64,000 nucleotides of DNA from Pomphorhynchus laevis. Its lineage: Eukaryota; Acanthocephala; Palaeacanthocephala; Echinorhynchida; Pomphorhynchidae. Where the stretch lies: NCBI GenBank assembly GCA_012934845.2, contig WNNJ02003583.1:186001-250000 (forward strand). The letters run 5' to 3'. Below the pieces are notes generated by a model. It searched no databases. It was given only the letters and a program-made list of their open reading frames with translations, and was not told where the DNA came from. Both the position numbers and the translations under genes were made by a program. Positions within the stretch are counted from its first letter, which is position 1; each line of letters starts with the position of its first letter. Positions 29,776-41,188 of the stretch are shown here, piece after piece.

Positions 29776-32158
29776 TCACCCCCCCCGAAGAGTCCAGTCG
29801 GCGCGAACTATGATGGGTAAGCGGGAGATGAGGAGCTTTAGAAACCTTAGTCTTTGCTCTGGGGGACGTCCTCTAGAGAAGAAGACTAATCCCGAGATAG
29901 CCCAAGTACCCAAAAGGCGCACTTGAGTTTTCCCATTCAACGACAGATGTTGGGCCCGTTTCAGAGCCCAACTAGCTCTCTTCAGGATACGTTTTAGTCT
30001 ATCCAGGTCGGCTTTCGCCGACCAGTTCACCGAAACGGTGAACCCCAGGTATTTTACTCGACTTGAGAAGGTAGGGAGTGGATCAGAGGCAAATAAGGAG
30101 GCTAGAGCAGAGAGTGCTAATCTCTTAAGCTTTTGCTTCGTCGCAGGGGAGCCATGAAAGACAACCACCTGCGATTTGGCGGAGTTTAGAATAAGGTTGG
30201 ACCTGGGTAACTGGTCTTTTAATCTTAAAAAGAAACGGCTGATGTTAGAGACAACGTCCTTGCACCTGCGACCAGAGAACAGGGCTGTGGTGTCATCAGC
30301 GTACACCACTAGACGTTGATCACGCTGTTTAAATATTTTGAAGAGATTTATGGAAGCAGCAAGATACAAGATAGGAGAAAGAGGGGAACCTTGAGGCACA
30401 CCCGTAATAGGGTAGAACTGACGCGCATCAGGGTCGTCTTCATAATAGAATCGCTTGGTATACAACAGTATCTCCACCCTGTTAACAATTCTCGCAGGCA
30501 ACCCGAGGGACCTGAGAGAAGAGATAACAAAAGGAATGGAGATGCGGTCAAATGCAGCAGAAAAGTCAAGGAAAACAGCCACAGCAAGTTGATGACTATT
30601 CTCCCGACAAAACTGATGCACTTCACCTACTGCAGAATGGACCGACCGACCCTTGACGAACCTATGGAAACCAGGAGGGATTAAATTTCGCCTACTTAAA
30701 TGATCGCAGATTCTACGCGCAAGTGCTTTCTCGTTTATCGATACGAGGGAATTTTGAATCGAGATGGGTCGCAGGTCTTTATGACATGAGACCGGATATT
30801 TCTTTGGGATAAAGATTCTACGACTAATGCTGATGCCGGCCACATCGGATGGGGTGGCTAATAACATTGTGACGGCCACCTCCCTTCTTTGATCAGCTGT
30901 CAAAAACTGACAGACCCGAGAAGAGAGTGAAGCGACGTTTTTGGAGGTGCCCGGAAGAGGCCCCAAGACTTTGAGTATATCTGGAACGGATATATCTCTA
31001 CTCCTGAAGTCTCCCCAAGGCGGGATTGGTTGCGGTGATTGAGTGGCTCCATAGTTATGTAAGGAAAGTGACTCCTCCAAAACTCCATCAAGACCAATAC
31101 TTCCGAACCACCCGGACGCTCTATCCTTCCAACAAACATCCTTCTCTTTCGTAAATATCTTCCAGAAGGAAGACTGAGAAGGGTTAAGACGAGCAATGCT
31201 CGACTTATCCTTACTCAGCTGGAACCAGTATCTGGTACGCCAGTATTCTTTCGAGAGAGTCTGTTTGGCCGAAGAGGAGAGGTCAGGGAGGTGCAGCAGT
31301 TTGGCCAGAACCTTGAGTTTTGTCGGAGTGGGGCTGAAAATGCGACCTTTATAGGTAGTCGATAAAAATGCGGTGGCTTGCGAAGAGAGATATGAATTAA
31401 ATTTAGTTAAACTCACACTGCCAATTCGGGGGAAGCGTTGGATAGCTGCTTGGAAGAAAGCCACTCTGATAGGATCAAAGTGGAATCTTCTATGAAGCAG
31501 GGAATTCTCTTCTATCCGCCAACGAATCAGGTCATGAGAGGTGGACAGATGTTGCCGCGATTGCTCCGTGCAGAAGGGTTTAAGCAACCACTTCTCGTGG
31601 AGCAATAGTAAGTGGAGTAGAGAATTCGATTTGTGCAATGGAAGGAGGGGGACAGTGGTTTATTAATAAGATAACCATTCCTGGCTCTGCGGAGTGCTGC
31701 ATTAATCCAACGACCAGTTCTGTCGTTGAAGTCACCTAGTACCATGTCATAGCCGCCATCAATTATCCCATCCAGGAGGTCACGGTTCTTGTGAATCTCC
31801 CCCGGACGAATATATACGTTGGCTAGACTGAGGCGTTTACCGTTCTTAACGAGTGAAACTACTAAGCAAGATAGGGCTGGACAGGAGTAGTTTAAAATGA
31901 TGGAGGATCTTAAGGAGCATTTAACTAAGGTCAAGAATCCTTGAGATGTAGAGGAGTGAGGGGGGTTATGTACGGAGTATAGTGGGAATAAATGTGCTTA
32001 GGGATAAATCGAGTAATGTCCTGGGGGAGACAGATAGACTGTGTCTCCTGAAGGACTATAAAATCTGCGTATCTACCAGATAGGAGCCTAACGGCAGAAG
32101 CACCTCCCGAATTCCACTGAATAATATTCAGTGAAAAAGGCTCGGGCTTACTCACCAT
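29776..32158 (-). pseudogene. LINE W ORF2: endonuclease-reverse transcriptase
   Basis: Starts near 32158 (MVSKPEPFSLNIIQWNSGG). Endonuclease motifs: FIVLQETQS, then in the next frame LANVYIRPGEIHKN and DMVLGDFNDRTGRW. The RT lies in a 620-codon frame from 31638: FIPKKYPVSCHKDLRPISI, GFHRFVKGRSVHSAVGEVH, AVAVFLDFSAAFDRIS, GVPQGSPLSPILYLAASIN, LVVYADDTTALFSG and VKYLGFTVSVNWSAK. Frameshifts near 31930 and 31600 interrupt it. The block pattern fits the jockey/I/LOA group; no RNase H domain is seen. It sits about 200 bases downstream of ORF1. Confidence 0.85.
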
Positions 32159-32364
32159 TGTGCAGACCAGTTAGACGGGAGCTGGCGGCCTAGACAGAGC
32201 TAGGAGTGGAAAGGTTTCCCTTCCCATCACTAACCCCGCCATTGGCCGGTGCCCCCTGGGCATTATCTTCATTTCCCTGGGTGGAGTCTGTAATATTGCC
32301 ATTCAGGAGTTTACCCACCTTAGGCGGTGAGATCGGATGAGCAGATCCACCCCCTTTTTTTAGA

Positions 32365-33357
32365 TTAGGGACAGGTCTCTACTTGAGCGACGGTAGGGGA
32401 TTGAAATAATGCGTTTACCAGCGTCTTGATAAGGTTTTCCATTTGGTTTAGAATCATTTTCTTAGAATTGTCTATAAGAAACAGAATGTCCGCATTTGAC
32501 ATTTTATCCTGAGGATTCGATTTAGCTACGTCGGAGAACGAGGATTTGGTTGCTGCAGATGGACGAACAAATTTATTTATGTATCTAGTAAAATGTTGGC
32601 ACTTGCGAGACCAAGACGGATGTCCTAATCCGCAGTTGCTACAAGTAGGGTTCGCTGTGCATTTAGAGTTATTTGTCATGTTGGAGCAGGAGACACTACT
32701 GCATACACCACACAATGGAGGCGCCTTGCAAGTGGAGGCCCAATGCCCCCACTTATGACAATTATTGCAGTGAGGATACGTGAGAAGATCCTCACTGATC
32801 AGCACACACTTAAGATTATAACCAATAAACGGATTAACAGCATTCTTACACATGACCTCACCAGTGTCCAGGTCAGTGTTCGCAAATGCGACCGGCAATG
32901 GGTCGCCTGATTTGGATTTTAATTGTCTTACTGAAGTAAGTTTATATGTTTTCTTAAGACTGTTGATGTCAGAATCGTCGGAGAATAACGGAAAATTAGT
33001 TATTTTAATTGTAGCTTGGATAGGTTTATACTTAAAAGTTCCGAGATGTGCGAGATTCTTAGTGAAAAAATCCATATATTGCTTAGCAATGTCGCCAGAT
33101 GAAAAAGAGACTCTTAGAAGATTGTCGCCTGTCTTGACAGAGTTAAATAATATGCGAACAGGTTGTTTTTTAATGAATTCACGTAGAAATGTATTAAATA
33201 ATAAGTGTCGTTCAATCGGTTTAATTCCTGAGATTAATAGTAGATTTTTCAGTTTAGGCACCGGGGGGAGCTCCCCTGAGTAACCAGAATCAAAAATCAA
33301 AACTTCACTTACCTTATTATCAGCAGATTTGTCATCTTTAACTTGAAAATTACCCAT
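32365..33357 (-). CDS. LINE W ORF1: Gag-like zinc-knuckle protein
   Basis: 330 codons, intact, starting MGNFQVKDDKSAD at 33357. The N-terminal two thirds are a nucleic-acid-binding-type domain (ISGIKPIERHLLFNTFLREF, VRILFNSVKTGDNLLRVSF, IKITNFPLFSDDSD). Residues 196-261 contain CCHC-type knuckles: CNNCHKWGHWASTC, a C-rich middle knuckle starting CGVC, and CSNCGLGHPSWSRKC. The C-terminus is a helix-like tail (NADILFLIDNSKKMILNQ). Jockey- and I-type ORF1 proteins with such knuckles coat the element RNA. Its intact state suggests a fairly recent insertion. Confidence 0.88.
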   Translation of the reverse strand: MGNFQVKDDKSADNKVSEVLIFDSGYSGELPPVPKLKNLLLISGIKPIERHLLFNTFLREFIKKQPVRILFNSVKTGDNLLRVSFSSGDIAKQYMDFFTKNLAHLGTFKYKPIQATIKITNFPLFSDDSDINSLKKTYKLTSVRQLKSKSGDPLPVAFANTDLDTGEVMCKNAVNPFIGYNLKCVLISEDLLTYPHCNNCHKWGHWASTCKAPPLCGVCSSVSCSNMTNNSKCTANPTCSNCGLGHPSWSRKCQHFTRYINKFVRPSAATKSSFSDVAKSNPQDKMSNADILFLIDNSKKMILNQMENLIKTLVNALFQSPTVAQVETCP

Positions 33358-33461
33358 ACCTGAGTCAAAAATCCTTGAAAATTTGAAAGAATTTGCATTT
33401 TACATGGAACTTTGAAGCTCCGACGTTGTAATTTTTTCACTACTCATTTTTTTCAGATACT

Positions 33462-33473
33462 TGGTCCGATATT
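33462..33473 (+). repeat. 12-bp target duplication of LINE W (5' side)
   Basis: TGGTCCGATATT. On the minus strand it encodes part of ISDQ of the RLE-4 RT. Confidence 0.88.
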
Positions 33474-33487
33474 AAAGGATCATGGTA

Positions 33488-34880
33488 TTCAAAGTCAGCC
33501 TTACACTCAGTTCGGGAGTTAGAGGGAGCATGCACATTACATATCGCGACATTCAAAAATGTCCGCTCAAACCGGCTTCCGAATAGTCCACTACATACAA
33601 CATCCAGACGCGCTTCTTTCGATACGCTTGTGCTATTGTTATTAAAACGATAATCAGATGGAACGGGTGCTAATACTGGTTCAACCTCCACGCCACTGCA
33701 TATCCTGCCTAAGAGGTGAGAAAATATATCCCTTACTTCATTATGCCTGATAGATGGTAACGCTCCAGTCTTGCACGAAAATGCATGATTGATAGTCATT
33801 TCTGAAGAACATATGCATTTTTTATTTTCTAATGCTCGCAAAGACCATCCATAGTGACCTGCTAATGCATCGCTAAACTCCTTGTTTGTAAGCCGAAACC
33901 CCTCGTGGCGTAAAGGTAGGGAAGATAGCCACGATGAAGCTCCCTTGTAACTAGCATGTGCCAATATCTTAAAGTAATCCGCTGGTAGAGATTTTAGTAT
34001 TAATTCTTTCCTCGATTTGGCTACGTTTAATCTTAAGTACGAAATGTTTCTAGCTATTTGAGCTTGCACATCCCTCAGGTTTTCTCCCGTATATCCTTCT
34101 CGATAGGTTTCGTACATTCTACGAGAACAATCGTACTCCAAATCAGCGATGTATTCCGGATCAACTAACCCAATGCTCCCTAACTTGAACGGTAGAGTTA
34201 ATAATTCTTTATGTGCTTGTTCAATTTTCGCTTGTGTGATTGACTCAATAAAACCGCTATACAATAGGTTTTTCAGACATCTAGTGACATCCGTGCACAT
34301 TGGTACTGTTCTGTAAGCTTAAATCCATTTTCATTGCCCATAGTGTACTATGCCGGAATAAGCAGTCTGTCGATCAATTTTACTAACTTCAACTAATCTT
34401 TCAAGTGTGGATGCCCAGGATGCTACCCTGTTTTTTATAATATCCAAAACATCAGCTTCCGCTCCAATGGGAGTTCCAAGTACTTCGATAGCACGCTCAC
34501 TTTTTTTACAGCCAGTGAAGTTGCTAGTGTTGAATTCATGTTCCTTGTGTATTAGCAGCTGTGTCTTTAGTGGATTAACGTAATAACCAAATTTTGGGCC
34601 CATTGTTTTTAGTATTTCCCACGCTCTAGATAAATCATCGATAGGACTGAAAAATTTTGCATCGTCTGCGTACCATCGTTGAATCACTGATGGTAAACGT
34701 TTTTGAATATGTTGGATAAGTGGTAGAGTCGAAACGGCAAATGCAGCCATGACCAGATGGTCACCTTGAGTGAAAACCTCTTTTAAAAATATCGGATCAC
34801 TACCAGTAAACATTGTTGATGACTTTACGTATAAGTTCATTAGTGAACTTATAAGTTCATGAGTGAACAAATTTATCCAG
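33488..34880 (-). mobile_element. RLE-5: RT C-terminus and nuclease fragment
   Basis: Minus-strand fragment. RT part: FLKEVFTQGDHLVMAAFA (about 34780), RWYADDAKFF (about 34675), AIEVLGTPIGAEADV (about 34460). After a frameshift near 34310 the frame 34300-33440 has SYKGASSWLSSLP, CICSSEMTINHAFSC, IRHNEVRDIF, VEVEPVLAPVPS, SVSKEARLDVVC and RTFLNVAICNVHAPS, ending at DFEYHD. There it joins the RLE-4 segment (PLISDQ) that LINE W split. The 5' end stops near 34880, before the NAFN box, against repeat R. In LNV the usual second aspartate of DVC-FN is replaced by asparagine. Confidence 0.82.
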
Positions 34881-34884
34881 AAAG

Positions 34885-35060
34885 CCTTATTATTAACAAA
34901 ACCAATATTAATGATAAAGAAGGTGATATCTAGATATGAACATTAAATTAACATTAACTAAAACTACTATTAATTTATATCGTAAAGATGAAATATTTAA
35001 ATTTACAAGAAATATATTTTTCCATGAGCATTCATGCATGCCATATAATATAAAATATAA
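34885..35060 (-). repeat. Repeat R, partial copy
   Basis: The part next to LINE X copy c, with a GCATTCATGCATGCC motif at about 35029-35043, matches 61205-61255 in reverse orientation. No coding potential. Confidence 0.6.
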
Positions 35061-35061
35061 T

Positions 35062-35968
35062 AAAAAAGGATTTATTTTAACGTGGTGAATGCGTGCCAGC
35101 GCACGCTTACATGACCACAACGAAACAAGACTGTGAATCAGGTGTCGAGAAGGTGTGAATGGAGGAGGTGTTTGAATGCGATAAAGGAGGGGGCGCGGCG
35201 GACGTCGAGAAGGAGTTGATTCCAGGCGAGTGAGGAGGCGACGAGGAAGGATCCGAGACCGTAGTTGTTTGAGTAATTAGGAACGTGGAGTAAGAGGGTA
35301 TGACAGGAACGAAGCGATAGCGAGGTGGGGCTAGTATCGTCTAAGAAAGGAAGGTTGATAAACGATGGGGAGCCGACAGCGATGAGACGAAAAGTAACGA
35401 GAAGAAGGCGGAGTTTGATGCGCATGTTGATGGTGGGCCAGGAGAGTTAGGCAAAATATGTGAATGTGTGGTCGAAGCGACGGAGACGAAAGAGCACCAA
35501 ACGGCGGTGTTGATTATTCGTTGTAGGGTAGGTTGATGGATTTTGGAGAATTGGCGAAAAGGCTAAAGCAGTAATCGATTTTAGGGAAAAGAAGGGATGA
35601 AAGAAGATACATACATGGACGGAAGTAGATAAGGGGGCGAATACGGCGGATGTCACGGAGAATTAAGTTAGATGAGTGGACCCTGTCACGGACGAAGGGT
35701 TTAAGGGAAAGGTGATCATTGAATTGGAAGCCTAAGAAAGTGAGATTGTGGACAATGGGGATGATCGATGAGGCAAAAGATAAAGTGGGAGGATATATGT
35801 TTGGTTTACGGCGGAGGATCCACATTATTCTGGACTTTTCGGGGTTTAGAACGAGATGGAGATTGGAGAGACGTTTGTAGATAGAAAAAGACAGTTGGAG
35901 GCGGAAATGCCGATATCGTGTATGCGATGTGCGTGTGCATTAGCATAGATTAGAATGTCATCGGCGTA
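35062..35968 (-). mobile_element. LINE X, copy c, 5' truncated
   Basis: Minus-strand 3' part of LINE X, from the RT catalytic region (the complement of GATGACATTCTAATC at about 35949-35963) to the 3' end at 35062. The last 95 codons (35425-35138) are open and end HLLHSHLLDT, as in copies a, b and d. A small deletion near 35515 and frameshifts show it is dead. It was inserted into repeat R. Confidence 0.85.
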
Positions 35969-36004
35969 ATACATTAATTAATACATTAATTAATACATTA
36001 ATTA
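35967..36004 (+). repeat. 12-bp tandem repeat at the X-c/Y-b junction
   Basis: Three units of ACATTAATTAAT between the 5' ends of two truncated LINEs in opposite orientation. Confidence 0.85.
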
Positions 36005-37175
36005 TTTGAGAGCTGATAGAGAGTCTCGGGAGGGTGGAGGTGTTGCGCTATATATTACGACATCCTTAAACATTACTTCCACTCGTAATTTTAAAAATGA
36101 ACTGGGCACGTGTGAGTTTCTCTCAGTCATTGTTTCACACTTCGGAGGTCCCTTAGGTATTGCCGTGTACAACAGGTCGCCGCAATCATCCGTATTGAGT
36201 CATGAATTCTCTACACTAATTAGTCACTGTTCTGAGCTTGAAGAATGTCTACTAGTTGGCGATTTTAATATACCCTCAGCTGGTCACATCGGGAATTATG
36301 TTTTGGATAGTAGTTCTTCCAAGTCAGATGTGGATTTGTGGAATTTTCTTACAAATGATCTCATGTTAGAGCAACATGTGCAGTCGCCCACTAGATTCGC
36401 GCAAAACCAGGAATCTTGTCTAGATATAGTATTTACCAATGGACTCCACGCAGTCCATTCTGGATCTTGGTATAATTGTTCAAAACAATCTGAAAACACG
36501 TGCTAACACTGATAGTATTTGTAACGCAGCAAGAATAATGACCTATATTGTCAAAAATTGCTTTAAAGATTTATCTCTCGTTTGTGTTGTGCGTTTATAT
36601 AATGCTCTTATAAGACCGATATAAGAATATGTGTCGTCAGTAGTCTTTCTGTGTACGCGTACAGAACTTGATCATTTAGAGCGCATACTTCGACGGTTTA
36701 CGAAATTATGTCCTCAGGTACGATATCTTCCCTATAAGGCACAAATAAAAAGTTTGAATATGCCGACAGTGCGTGAAAGGTTCCTTCTTTTCGACCTTCT
36801 AGCTATGTATCGACTAGTTAATAAAGATGAAAATTTTCCAGCAAATAGAGTTGAACTCAATGAACGGGATGGACGTAGAGGGCACTCGAAAGTACTAGTA
36901 GTACATGAGCACGGAAAATACCCTCGTCATTTCCGACTGTCTCATCGAGCGGTGAATATTTGGAATCGTATTCCAGTTGATGTCGTTGCGGTGCATACAA
37001 TCAATGAATTTAAATACAATATAAATATCTGGATTCGAAATGAGAACGAATGGTGGTTGCTGCAGTACCCATGGTTCTGATATATATACTAAATGATGTT
37101 TTTTGATTTTTTCTTGTATTTATTTGTTTTTTTTGTGAGCGGTCAAAACAGCCTTATGGCTATGACCTGTATTAT
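36005..37175 (+). mobile_element. LINE Y, copy b, with large internal deletion
   Basis: The endonuclease part (36006-36440) runs from ADRESREGGGVALYI to FAQNQESCLDIVFTN. It then jumps directly to the RT C-terminus (QSILDLGIIVQNNLK at about 36450), so about 2 kb covering the central RT are missing. The remainder runs to the normal ORF2 stop after WLLQYPWF (37080) and the 3' end. It keeps TGG where copy a has a stop, and is otherwise very close to copy a. Confidence 0.88.
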
Positions 37176-37239
37176 TTTTTTTATTTTTTGATTAATAAGA
37201 TTTTTTTTCAATAATTCAAAATATTGTTAACAAATTAGT

Positions 37240-39410
37240 AGTCACCCTCAAATTGGTCTTATAAATGTCAGAATATAATATCTTTGTCCCTATATATTCG
37301 TTATAATCCTTATTACTCAATTGTGATTAATGCTTTTGTAATTTCTCCTCCTTAGCGTCATAGACACTGATTTTGCAATAGATATCGAAACGTTTGTTCT
37401 CATTCTTCTTATACAGTCATCATACCTATCTACGTCTTTTTCTGCCTGTCTAGTGGCAATCCGCTTAATCACAATGTATGCTACAGGACCTATTCCTCCA
37501 ACTGTCGAGAAAATCATCGGGTGGAATGCCGCTTGCTCAATTCTTGTAATTCTTTCTGCGTACTTTGCGTTTTTGTTTTCGACTTTCGTGGTATGTAAAT
37601 GGATCGGTCATGCGCTCTAAGGAATATGAAGGGGCTAAATTGTTGAAGACACACACGTCCATATAGGACCGCCCCCAGATATTCCCATATAGCCCATTGC
37701 AACAAATATCAGCTCTGGCCTCTCTATCTTTCGTAGTAGTCGATCTGTCAAAATATATAGAATTCGGAACTGGCTGTAATATAGGTTCCTTCGTTACCAG
37801 TTTACAGATCCCGTTTAACGGTTTGATAATTTCATCGACTACTATATTATGTCTAATGTAATTGAGACCTTCACATTTACACGACAATGCATGTGTTACA
37901 TTTAAATCCATACCACATGTGCAAAAGCCAGTTAGGGTTTTAGGGTCCCATGCATATCGCACTGCTATCGCATCTTCAAACTCTTGTGAGTTCAGAAGTC
38001 TGTTATCCGTATAAGTTCGTGAAGTAAGCCAAGCCGAGGCTCCTTTGACACTTGCGTTTCTCAATATTGTACTAAGATCTCGTTCCGAGGAATCAATAAT
38101 TTTGAGTTGATCCAGCTTTTGTTTAATCTTATTCTGATCATGCGTTTCATTTTGTAAAACTTTTTGTTTATTACGTAGTTCGTTTCCTCTCAGTCCATCG
38201 ATGCTTGGTTTGCACATCGAGTACGAAACCCGATATTCATTCTCGCCTTCCGCAGCTGGGTTCATTAATCCCAAACCTCCTAGGAAATATGGTAGATGAA
38301 TTATTGATTTAGACTCTTCATTCATAGTTTCTATACCAAGTATCCAAGTAATTGTGTTTTGAAATAATTCATTTTCTAGAGGTTTAAACCATTCAATCTT
38401 TGTCTCGCATGTTCTCTTCAAGTATGTCCATTGGTGTTGGAAAACTCTATTTAACATAAGATACGCCGCAAAAGTATTCTTCGTAATTAGATCGTCTAGT
38501 TTTGATACGTCCGTCTTGAATTCTCTAATTTTTTCCTTCACTTGATGTTCAACATAGTTGTTCGTTCCGATGTAACTGCCTAGGTATTTGACTCCATCTG
38601 TTCGGATCTGTAATCCAGTTTCCTCAAAAAGATTTGTATCTCCAATATTTTCTCGTATTAAAATTACACACTTTTCCGGATTTACATTGTATCCGTAAGC
38701 TGGTCCATATCGTTTTACTAGCTCCCACACCTTTACTAAATCTTCTGCCTTTCCTACGCAAGCAGCATCATCTGCATACCAACAGTGCTGAGCACTAGGA
38801 GAATTTTGTCTCAGCTTTTCGATAAACGGTAAGGACGCGGCAGCAAAGGCTGCCATCGATAGAGGATCTCCTTGAGTGAATCCTTCAGCTGACTTCAAAG
38901 AGATCCCACCGACTGTTAATTGTGATGGCTTTGCGTATGTATTATTCAGAATTATACTCAAGAAAGGGCAGATGTACTTCATATTTTCAAGGGTGAGCGA
39001 TCTATTAACAGAGTTAAAAGCGTTTCTGGCATCCAGCAGAAGAAGGCAATTATCAGGGGAAGCTGAAAAGGAAGATCGAACTGTGTGTATGGCGATCTCG
39101 GTCCCTCCGCATTGTCCAGCACATAGCTGTACAGATCCGCATACATTTGTTAAATCATCGCCTATATGTTCGAGTATTGCTCGGCCTATTATCCTGCGTA
39201 GCACTTCCCCAATTCCCACCGGTCGGACTCCCGGGTTCTTGTTCAGCGGTATAAGTCGACTAACCGTATACGCATCCAATCTACTTGATTCAATGTGCTC
39301 TGTGGATATTTTGATGGCGAATTCACTTATCATGCACGCTAATCTTCTTGAAGTCATACCAAATGCTGTAAGAAATGATCTCCATCCTTCCGATACATCC
39401 TTCCGATTAC
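37240..39410 (-). mobile_element. RLE-6, copy a: 5'-truncated RLE element
   Basis: Minus-strand element from the start of the RT domain to a degenerate 3' hairpin (37240-37259). The 5' end is fused at about 39410 to the nuclease region of RLE-7, so the two elements form one chimeric reading frame across the joint. A second RLE-6 copy is at 61345-62088. Confidence 0.85.
37317..39410 (-). pseudogene. RLE-6a reverse transcriptase-RLE endonuclease
   Basis: Open for about 620 codons from the junction: WRSFLTAFGMTSRRLA, PGVRPVGIGEVLRRIIGRAI, LDARNAFNSVNRSLTL, EGFTQGDPLSMAAFAAASL, CWYADDAACVG and the thumb motif WTYLKRTC. The nuclease part reads CTCGMDLNVTHALSC, IRHNIVVDEI, TKEPILQPV, REARADICC, YMDVCVFNNLAPS and YHESRK. 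A one-base shift at about 37570, inside KYAERI (intact in copy b), moves the last 65 codons into another frame (MIFSTVGGIGP to the stop at 37317). AD replaces the usual LD/PD of the nuclease. The N-terminal cysteine module is missing because of truncation. Confidence 0.85.
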
Positions 39411-41000
39411 GGTTCAATAGTAACACTGGCACACACATCACGAAGTGCTACTGCGATCTTGTCTCTTATTGTGTTATGTCGTATAAAGGGTATTCCACCA
39501 ACTTGACATGAGAGTGCGTGTGTGATATTGAAGTTCTGTCCACAAATACATTTTGATGGAGTGTTTACTGGTTTCCATCCATATCTTGCTGATATCGCGT
39601 CCTGGAATTGTTGCTTCGATAAGTATCGACCAGTTTGTGTAGCGGGATAAGTACTGAGCCATAACGAGGTTCCAGAATTATTAGTGATATGTTTGATATT
39701 CTCCTTTTCTATACTTGTTAATTCATCCAATACTTGCATTTGTATTTCTTTGAACCGCAATTGTTTTTCCTCCTTTATTTGCAGGGCGATTTGAGACTGA
39801 CTATTTTCCCATTGTGAACAATCTAGGTCGTTCATTGGTGCACACATTCGTAGTGAAGATGTGTATTCTTCTAACGTGTTTGAGCTAGATTTATTCACTG
39901 CCAATCCATTAATTGGTAGCTGAACAATTGTCTTCCATTTTGAATGTAAATTACTTTGCCCGGTTATCTCTCGCAATAGATCTCTAAATACTATTGAGTC
40001 TAGTTCTTCTAGCCATTGAAAATCGAGTGGGGTTGTTCTTTTCAGGTGTGTCCATCTGAACTGTAGACTCTTGATAAGCAGTATGAAAGCTGAGTTGCTA
40101 TCTATGAGAGCTATATCTGTTAAAAGTTTGATCTGTTGTACCCAATCATTTACAGTTTGCTTAACCATTTCTTCAATGTAGTCCGCTTGATCGATAAAGC
40201 TGCCAAGTATCTTCACCCCTGTTGTAACAACTTGAACATTATTGTGCCTAAAGAATGATGCCTCTTTATATTTATTTGTTGGGCGGATGAGCAGGGTGCA
40301 TTTCGAGGGATTGATGTAGTATCCAAATCCATGGCTTATTTCTTGCAGGTTATTCCATAGGGAAATCAAATGTTCGTAGGTCCCAACACAAGTGGCATCA
40401 TCTGCGTACCACTGATGCATTATCTCGGGAACCCAATTTTGTAATTCTCTGATGAGCGGCAGATAGGCAGCTGCGTATGCAGCCATCGCGAGAGGATCGC
40501 CTGTGTGAACCCTTCCTCCGAGCATAATTACTCTTTCTCCAATGCCATGGATGTGGGTGATGAGTAACAATTACTCAGTATAGTCGTCATCGACGGGCAT
40601 ATATTGTTCATGTTTTGAAGATCCACACAATTAAATGCGTTTTTTTTGCGTCTAATAGAAGAATACATTTATCATTCGATTTTTCAAATTCTCTTCTAAT
40701 CGAATGAATTGCTGATTCAATACCACATCGTTGTCCTGCACAAAGTTGAACTTTACCCGCGACCTTAATCAACTCACCGCGAATGCGCTTGGAGATTACT
40801 CTTCCAACAATTCGACGCAATACTTCTCCGATTCCTATGGGGCGAATACCGTGGCACTTATCCAATGGTATCAACCTGCATACTTTAAAAGCTTCAAGGT
40901 GAATATCATGTATTCGTGTTGTTGCGATGCGTATTGCGAAATCTGCAACCTTCTCAGCTAGTTGCTTTGACTCATTACCGTGCTGTGTCAGCACGGTAAT
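39410..41000 (-). mobile_element. RLE-7: RT and partial nuclease, both ends lost
   Basis: Minus-strand coding pieces. 40994-40608 holds KCHGIRPIGIGEVLRRIVGR, VQLCAGQRCGIESAIHSIRR and LLLDAKK (frameshift in the NAFN box). 40570-39407 holds TGDPLAMAAYAAAYLPL, QWYADDATCVGTYE, WTHLKRTT, SGTSLWLSTYPATQTGRYL, CICGQNFNITHALSC, IPFIRHNTIRDKI and VCASVTIEP, at which point RLE-6 begins. It resembles RLE-10 most (same CAGQRCG and CICG-NFNITHAL blocks). The 5' end near 41000 is followed by two short ATGGGTCTTATA pieces (about 41012 and 41048). Confidence 0.82.
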
Positions 41001-41124
41001 GTCAGCGCAGCATGGGTCTTATATTTTTATTTTTATTTATTTTTTTTATGGGTCTTATAATTTTTTTTTTCAAATAGTAATTTTTTTAAACGGAAAAATT
41101 TGTTTTAGTAAAGCATACAATCAA

Positions 41125-41144
41125 GGTTACCCTCAAATGGGTCC
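41125..41144 (-). other. 3'-terminal hairpin of RLE-8
   Basis: Minus strand GGACCCATTTGAGGGTAACC: CCC/GGG with outer GG/CC kept, loop ATTTGA. The sequence just beyond it (GATTGTATGCTTTAC) resembles that beyond the RLE-10 hairpin. Confidence 0.7.
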
Positions 41145-41188
41145 AAAAATGTCGAGCAATAAACTGCTGAATTGGATACTGGATACAG

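Larger units (their letters stand above)
29568..33461 (-). mobile_element. LINE W, copy a (jockey group), complete ends
   Basis: A 3.9-kb non-LTR element flanked by a perfect 12-bp target duplication, TGGTCCGATATT (29556-29567 and 33462-33473). It contains ORF1 with zinc knuckles, ORF2 with endonuclease and RT, and a 3' tail AATAAAACCTTTATTATTAT. Its insertion split the RT gene of RLE-4. A second copy (W-b) runs off the right edge of the window. Confidence 0.9.
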
